Assembly (NCBI GenBank): GCA_035328405.1
Contig: DAOLIT010000021.1
Span: 1 to 64,000 of the forward strand
Reading direction: 5' to 3'
Origin: JAEUKA01 sp035328405
GTDB lineage: Bacteria > Myxococcota_A > Polyangia > Palsa-1104 > JAEUJZ01
DNA: 64,000 bases
Under the pieces are notes generated by a model. The model worked only from the letters and a program-made list of their open reading frames with translations. It made no database searches and was not told where the DNA came from. Shown piece after piece: positions 59,908 to 64,000 of the stretch (within the stretch, counting starts at the first letter, position 1; each line of letters begins with the position of its first letter). A program made the translations under genes and the position numbers.

Positions 59908-61413
59908 ATGCTGACCGATCTGCCATTTGAGAATTCCGCATCCGGGTCGCTCTGCTACGAGGTGAACACGACCGATCCATGGAGCGAAGCCTTGGCGGTG
60001 TTGGCTCAAAAGCTGTCTTCGCAAAATTTCGACCTGTGGTTCCGACCGATTCAGTGCCTGCGCGTCGAAGGCCGTTGCCTTCACCTTGTGGCCCCAAACC
60101 AATTCATCAAGGAATGGTTCGAGACGCACTACCAACAAGTCGTGCTCGATGTGATCAAGCAGATCCATGGACGCGACTACAGCGTGGCCTGGCAAATCGA
60201 AGAACGGGCGTCGAATGAGCAGGCAGACGGCGAGCCGTCGGATTCGGTTTCAATCGGTGGGTTTTCCGAGCCTGCGTCTGCCGCGAAAAAACACAAAACG
60301 GGCCCCGCGCCTGGCAAGAAAACGGGGACTTCAGCTCGGCGGGCAGGCAAGAACGGGAAGCCGTTTTCCAATTCGGACACGGGCGAGGAATCGCAGGATC
60401 TTCTTTCGCGAAACACGTTCGATTCGTTTGTCGTGGGTCCATCGAATCAGCTCGCCGCAGCGGCTTGTCAGGCGGTCGCGGAAAGTCCCGGCGGAAAATA
60501 CAACCCGCTCTTTTTGTACGGCTGCGTGGGTCTTGGGAAAACGCACTTGCTGCATGCCGTCGGACACAAACTTCGCAGCCAGCATCCCGATTGGAACGTG
60601 GTCTACCTCAAGGCCGAGACGTTCATGAACGAGTACATCAAAGAGGTGCGCTCGGGCCGAATCGAGGAATTCCGCGCCAAATATCGCAACCAGACGGATG
60701 TGCTGCTCATGGACGACATCCAGTACCTGAGCGGCAAAGAGCGCACGCAAGACGAGTTTTTCCACACGTTCAACGCGCTGTTCGAGACGCATCGACAAAT
60801 CGTCGTGACCGCCGACAAGTATCCGCACGAAATTCCCGACTTGGAAGATCGCATTCGGTCGCGGTTTCAGTGGGGACTCATCGCCGACATTCAGCCGCCC
60901 GATTTGGAAACACGGGTCGCGATTTTGAAGAAAAAAGCCGAACTCGATTCGATCGACTTGCCGGATGACGTGGCGCTGTTTCTGGCGGCGAACATCAAGT
61001 CCAACGTGCGAGAGATGGAAGGCCTGCTCATCCGAGCCGCCGCGTGCGCGTCCCTGGAACAACGCCCGATCACCGTCGAGTACGTCCAAGACACGCTGCG
61101 GAATTTCCTGGGTCAGCAAGCCACCTATTTGAATGTCGAAGCGGTGCAGCGCGAGGTCGCCAATTATTTCGGCGTCAAAACGACGGACCTGTTGAGTTCG
61201 AGCCGGTTGCCTCAAGTTGCTCGACCGCGGCAAGTGGCGATGTATTTGTCGCGCAAGCTTTGCAAAACGAGCTTTCCCGAGCTTGGCCAAAAATTTGGCG
61301 GCAGGGATCACACGACAGTCATGTCGGCGTGCCGAAAGATGGAGGCACTGCTCGTCACAGAGCCGCAACTTTCAGGCGTGGTGCAAGAAATCGAACGGCA
61401 TCTTCTCGTATAG
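59908..61413 (+). CDS. dnaA: Chromosomal replication initiator DnaA
   Basis: A 501-residue replication initiator. Domain I (WSEALAVLAQKLSSQNFDLWF, residues 25-110) is followed by a disordered domain II rich in Ser/Lys, an AAA+ domain III and a DNA-binding domain IV. The P-loop is GCVGLGKTH with Lys211; Cys206 replaces the usual Gly. Walker B is VLLMDDIQYL, followed by GKERTQDEFFHTFN. The domain IV signature is GGRDHTTVMSAC. ATG 59908 is the only good start. Downstream there is no dnaN, recF or gyrB, so the classical dnaA-dnaN order is not kept here; the next gene is an aldolase. Confidence 0.96.
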   Translation: MLTDLPFENSASGSLCYEVNTTDPWSEALAVLAQKLSSQNFDLWFRPIQCLRVEGRCLHLVAPNQFIKEWFETHYQQVVLDVIKQIHGRDYSVAWQIEERASNEQADGEPSDSVSIGGFSEPASAAKKHKTGPAPGKKTGTSARRAGKNGKPFSNSDTGEESQDLLSRNTFDSFVVGPSNQLAAAACQAVAESPGGKYNPLFLYGCVGLGKTHLLHAVGHKLRSQHPDWNVVYLKAETFMNEYIKEVRSGRIEEFRAKYRNQTDVLLMDDIQYLSGKERTQDEFFHTFNALFETHRQIVVTADKYPHEIPDLEDRIRSRFQWGLIADIQPPDLETRVAILKKKAELDSIDLPDDVALFLAANIKSNVREMEGLLIRAAACASLEQRPITVEYVQDTLRNFLGQQATYLNVEAVQREVANYFGVKTTDLLSSSRLPQVARPRQVAMYLSRKLCKTSFPELGQKFGGRDHTTVMSACRKMEALLVTEPQLSGVVQEIERHLLV

Positions 61414-61439
61414 GGTTGGCCTTGCTTTTGGTTTGACAC

Positions 61440-62180
61440 ATGTATCCGGCGGTAGAAAAAGAGCAGCGACAGCGCATCTGCACGGTGTGTGAACGGCTGT
61501 ATCAAAAGGGCCTGATTGCCGCAGGGGACGGCAATGTGTCGGTGCGTGTTTCGGACGGGCAGGTGCTCGTCACGCCGTCGGGTTTTCACAAGGGCTTCAT
61601 TCGGCCTGCGGACCTGTGCGTGGCGGATTTGTCAGGCCGACGTTTGCGCGGCGATCACAATCCGTCGTCGGAATTTGCGATGCACGCACTCGTGTACAAG
61701 GAACGGGCCGATGTGTCGTCGGTCGTGCATGCGCATCCTCCGTTTGTCGTCGCGCTTGCGCTTGCGGGCGTGCCGCTTGTCGATTGCGTGCTCAGCGAGA
61801 CGTGTTTGTTGCTGGGGCCGGTGCCGACTGCGTCGTATTCGACGCCGACCACACAAGAAGTGCCGGATTCGTTGCGCCCGTTTGTGCGAAAGGCCAATGC
61901 CATTGTGATGCAGCGACACGGCGCGCTGACGATGGGCCGCACCGTGGAAGAAGCCTGGCAGCGCATGGAAGCTTTGGAGCACGCGGCCAAAATCATCCAC
62001 GCCGCGCGGATGCTCGGAGAGGTGACGCCGCTGCCCGCCCGCGACACGCAAAAACTCGAACAATTGGCCGAGCAGTTGGGCATTCCGCGCCCGCCCACTG
62101 CGTTTGCGGCCCCGACGCACGATGCCGACGAACATGCACTCATCGAAGCGGTGCTGCGCAAGTTGGGTGTTCGTTCGTAA
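61440..62180 (+). CDS. Class II aldolase / adducin family protein
   Basis: A 246-residue zinc aldolase of the fuculose-phosphate aldolase family. GNVSVRV and LVTPSG (residues 31-45) bind the phosphate; the catalytic Glu is in SSEFAMH; zinc ligands are VVHAHPP and the later QRHGALTMG. The C-terminal 45 residues (after TPLPA) are a linker and helix beyond the core. Such enzymes cleave or form sugar phosphates; related members are methylthioribulose-phosphate dehydratase and ribulose-5-phosphate 4-epimerase. The substrate is not decidable. It follows dnaA by 26 bases on the same strand. Confidence 0.9.
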   Translation: MYPAVEKEQRQRICTVCERLYQKGLIAAGDGNVSVRVSDGQVLVTPSGFHKGFIRPADLCVADLSGRRLRGDHNPSSEFAMHALVYKERADVSSVVHAHPPFVVALALAGVPLVDCVLSETCLLLGPVPTASYSTPTTQEVPDSLRPFVRKANAIVMQRHGALTMGRTVEEAWQRMEALEHAAKIIHAARMLGEVTPLPARDTQKLEQLAEQLGIPRPPTAFAAPTHDADEHALIEAVLRKLGVRS

Positions 62181-62229
62181 GACGTTTTCGTCGAGCCGTC
62201 CGCGTTTCGATTGACCCTAAAATGGCGGA

Positions 62230-64000
62230 ATGGGAACAAGCGACGGGTCGGCGCGGACGGAAAAGCGGTGGCTATTCGGAATTGTGCTTCTGCTCTGCGG
62301 CGCGGTGTTGGGGCATCGCGCATACCGGGCGGTTCTGACGGAGCGAGCAAAAGAAGCCGTTCGGTTCAAAAAGAAGGCCGCTGACGAACATTTCAAGCAG
62401 GTGAAACATGCGCTCGGGCGGGGCGACACTGTGTCCGCGCTTCTCTGGCTCGACAAAGCGTATTCGTCGGGGAATCCCGATCCGCGAGCGCGCTTTTTGT
62501 TGCCGCACTTGACGCGCACATTGGCCCAAACGGTCGCCGTTTTGCCGCACGACGGCGAAGTGACCAGCGCGACTTTTGTAAGCGATGGACAGCGCGTGCT
62601 CACAACGAGTGCGGACGGGGTGGCGCGGTTGTGGTCGGTTCCCGATGGAAAACTTGTGCGTTCGCTTCAAAAAATCGAGGGTGCGCTGGTTTCTGCATGG
62701 CTGGCGAGCGACGGCAAGCATTGGGTCACGCTCGACCAAGAAGGCTTCGTCCGCTTGTATGACGACACACACGATGTTCCGCTTGCGGTGTTGTCCGATG
62801 GGGGGAAAGCGCAACCGCTCACGATGTTTTCGATGACCGCGAATGCAGAGCGTTGTGTGGCGGTGGCTGCGACGGAAAAAACGCGCGGTGCGCTGCTCTT
62901 TTCAGGCCAAACGGGCGCGCTCGTGGCGCGGTTGGAAGGTCACGAGGCAAACGTATTTGCGGCGCTTGCGGACCCGACGGGTCGTCGCATCGTTACGGCT
63001 TCGCCCAAAACCGTGAAACTGTGGGATGCGACGCAAGGCACAGCGGTCGCGACGCTTGCGGGGCACCAAGACGATGTGCGCGACGCGGTGTTTTCCCCCG
63101 ATGGAACCCGCGTGGTGACGAGCAGCTCCGATCGCACGGCTCGGTTGTGGGATGCAGAAACCGGCGCGCTCGTGGCGGTGCTGGAAGGACACCAGGGCAC
63201 GGTGCATTCAGCGTCGTTTACCTTGTTGCAAGGCCGCGCGGTCATGACGGTCAGCGCAGACGGCACAGCGAGGTTGTGGGACAAAACAACCGGTGCGCCG
63301 ATGTTTGCCCCCGTCACGCATCCCAGGCGCAGCCAGATGCTCGCGCTGACCAAAGACGGCGGGCGGATGGTGGTCTTGTCCGAAAACAGCCAGCTTGAAC
63401 TGTGGGACCGCATTTTGGGCCACATGCGAGGCCAGCTTCTGGGGCATGCGGGCGGAGTGGTGTCGATTTCGTTTTCACAGACGGGGAGTCGCATCGTGAC
63501 GGCGGGCATGGATGGAATCGCTCGCATCCACGACGGTCGGTCGGGGCAGCCGTTGCTGTCGCTCCGCGGACACCACGGACGTGTGCTTAGCGCCGCATTT
63601 TCGCCCGATGGCCAGTTGGTGTTGACCGGCAGCAAAGATGGCACTGCGCGTCTTTCTCGCTCGCAAATTGACGAATTTCCAAGGCCGCTTCTGGGGCACG
63701 CCAGCGAGGTGGTTTCGCTCGCGTTTTCTCCGGATGGCCAAAAACTTCTGTCGGCCAGCCGCGAGGGGAAAGCGGCGCTTTGGGACACGGCGAGCGCCGA
63801 CCGGCTCGCGGAATGGCCGCTGCATGGCATCGACGAAGCGCGTTTTGTGGGTCAAAAAACTGCGTCGCTCGAAATCCTGACCCTTGCGCGCGGCGGAGAG
63901 GGCAGCACGGGCAAAATTCCCTTCGCACTGCGTTTTTACGACGCCCAAAGCCACGCTCAAACCCAAACCGGGGGCGGTGACCTGTCGCAGGGGGCGTTCC
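62230..64000 (+). CDS. Membrane-anchored WD40-repeat protein, 3' end cut by window
   Basis: At least 590 residues; the reading frame stays open to the window end. ATG 62230 has GGCGGA directly before it. A single transmembrane helix (about residues 15-29, LFGIVLLLCGAVLGH) is followed by a helical region (KKAADEHFKQVKHALGRGD) and at least seven WD40 repeats beginning near residue 100. Typical blades are HDGEVTSATFVSDGQRVLTT, GHQDDVRDAVFSPDGTRVVT and GHASEVVSLAFSPDGQKLLS, each ending in xARLWD or a variant. Such proteins are common in myxobacteria and cyanobacteria, often fused to a kinase, but no kinase domain is seen here. It is probably a scaffold whose partner is unknown. Confidence 0.9.
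   Translation, partial: MGTSDGSARTEKRWLFGIVLLLCGAVLGHRAYRAVLTERAKEAVRFKKKAADEHFKQVKHALGRGDTVSALLWLDKAYSSGNPDPRARFLLPHLTRTLAQTVAVLPHDGEVTSATFVSDGQRVLTTSADGVARLWSVPDGKLVRSLQKIEGALVSAWLASDGKHWVTLDQEGFVRLYDDTHDVPLAVLSDGGKAQPLTMFSMTANAERCVAVAATEKTRGALLFSGQTGALVARLEGHEANVFAALADPTGRRIVTASPKTVKLWDATQGTAVATLAGHQDDVRDAVFSPDGTRVVTSSSDRTARLWDAETGALVAVLEGHQGTVHSASFTLLQGRAVMTVSADGTARLWDKTTGAPMFAPVTHPRRSQMLALTKDGGRMVVLSENSQLELWDRILGHMRGQLLGHAGGVVSISFSQTGSRIVTAGMDGIARIHDGRSGQPLLSLRGHHGRVLSAAFSPDGQLVLTGSKDGTARLSRSQIDEFPRPLLGHASEVVSLAFSPDGQKLLSASREGKAALWDTASADRLAEWPLHGIDEARFVGQKTASLEILTLARGGEGSTGKIPFALRFYDAQSHAQTQTGGGDLSQGAF

Overview
The window looks like chromosomal DNA from a Gram-negative bacterium of the myxobacterial/deltaproteobacterial kind. 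The clues are four eukaryote-like Ser/Thr kinase genes (two with PEGA-type tails), a DUF4388 signalling protein, many secreted lipoproteins with HEAT, FG-GAP or propeller repeats, a TonB-dependent receptor (so an outer membrane), RNase J and a membrane pyrophosphatase. A 100-base run of N at 58214-58313 shows a draft assembly. Taxonomy is inferred from gene content only.

Layout. 0-13.7 kb: the start of a kinase gene, an S9 peptidase, a proton/sodium-pumping pyrophosphatase (hppA), a DUF429 protein, an FG-GAP lipoprotein, a HEAT lipoprotein with a sugar-nucleotide epimerase, a DUF4388 receiver-like protein, and a kinase-fold protein lacking the catalytic Asp. 13.8-22.9 kb: topoisomerase IV/gyrase subunit A, then a shikimate cluster (aroK-aroB fusion, divergent aroA, a 58-residue zinc-finger protein, aroC) running head-on into RNase J, then a pterin carbinolamine dehydratase. 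22.9-32.4 kb: TonB receptor, HEAT protein, lipoprotein, TPR membrane protein, then a YbjN-like gene divergent from a lone FlhA/SctV-family export-gate protein. 32.5-40.7 kb: minus-strand housekeeping genes (lipB, a propeller protein, rsmA, tsaD, ethanolamine-type permease, CinA N-domain protein) and two unknown proteins.

40.7-50.4 kb: a translationally coupled four-gene operon for a Tat-exported PaoABC-type molybdenum hydroxylase plus an M20 amidohydrolase, a divergent ACE-like M2 peptidase lipoprotein, a single-domain response regulator, and a periplasmic binding protein with a Cys-rich tail coupled to a small secreted protein. 50.7-59.5 kb: a lone protein made of two fused phage tail-tube (gp19) domains, a secreted protein built from six 16-residue Cys repeats, an exact 34-bp tandem duplication, a PEGA kinase coupled to an SppA with an N-terminal beta-barrel-like domain, another PEGA kinase, and an 84-bp tandem repeat that contains the assembly gap. 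59.5-64 kb: dnaA without dnaN, a class II aldolase and a WD40 protein cut by the window end.

The most interesting points are two isolated parts of secretion or injection machines: the FlhA/SctV homologue beside a possible chaperone-fold protein, and the double-domain tail tube. Neither has partner genes in the window. The structured 84-bp repeat, the Cys-repeat protein and the kinase-fold protein without catalytic Asp also deserve a closer look. No tRNA, rRNA, IS element or CRISPR array was recognised.
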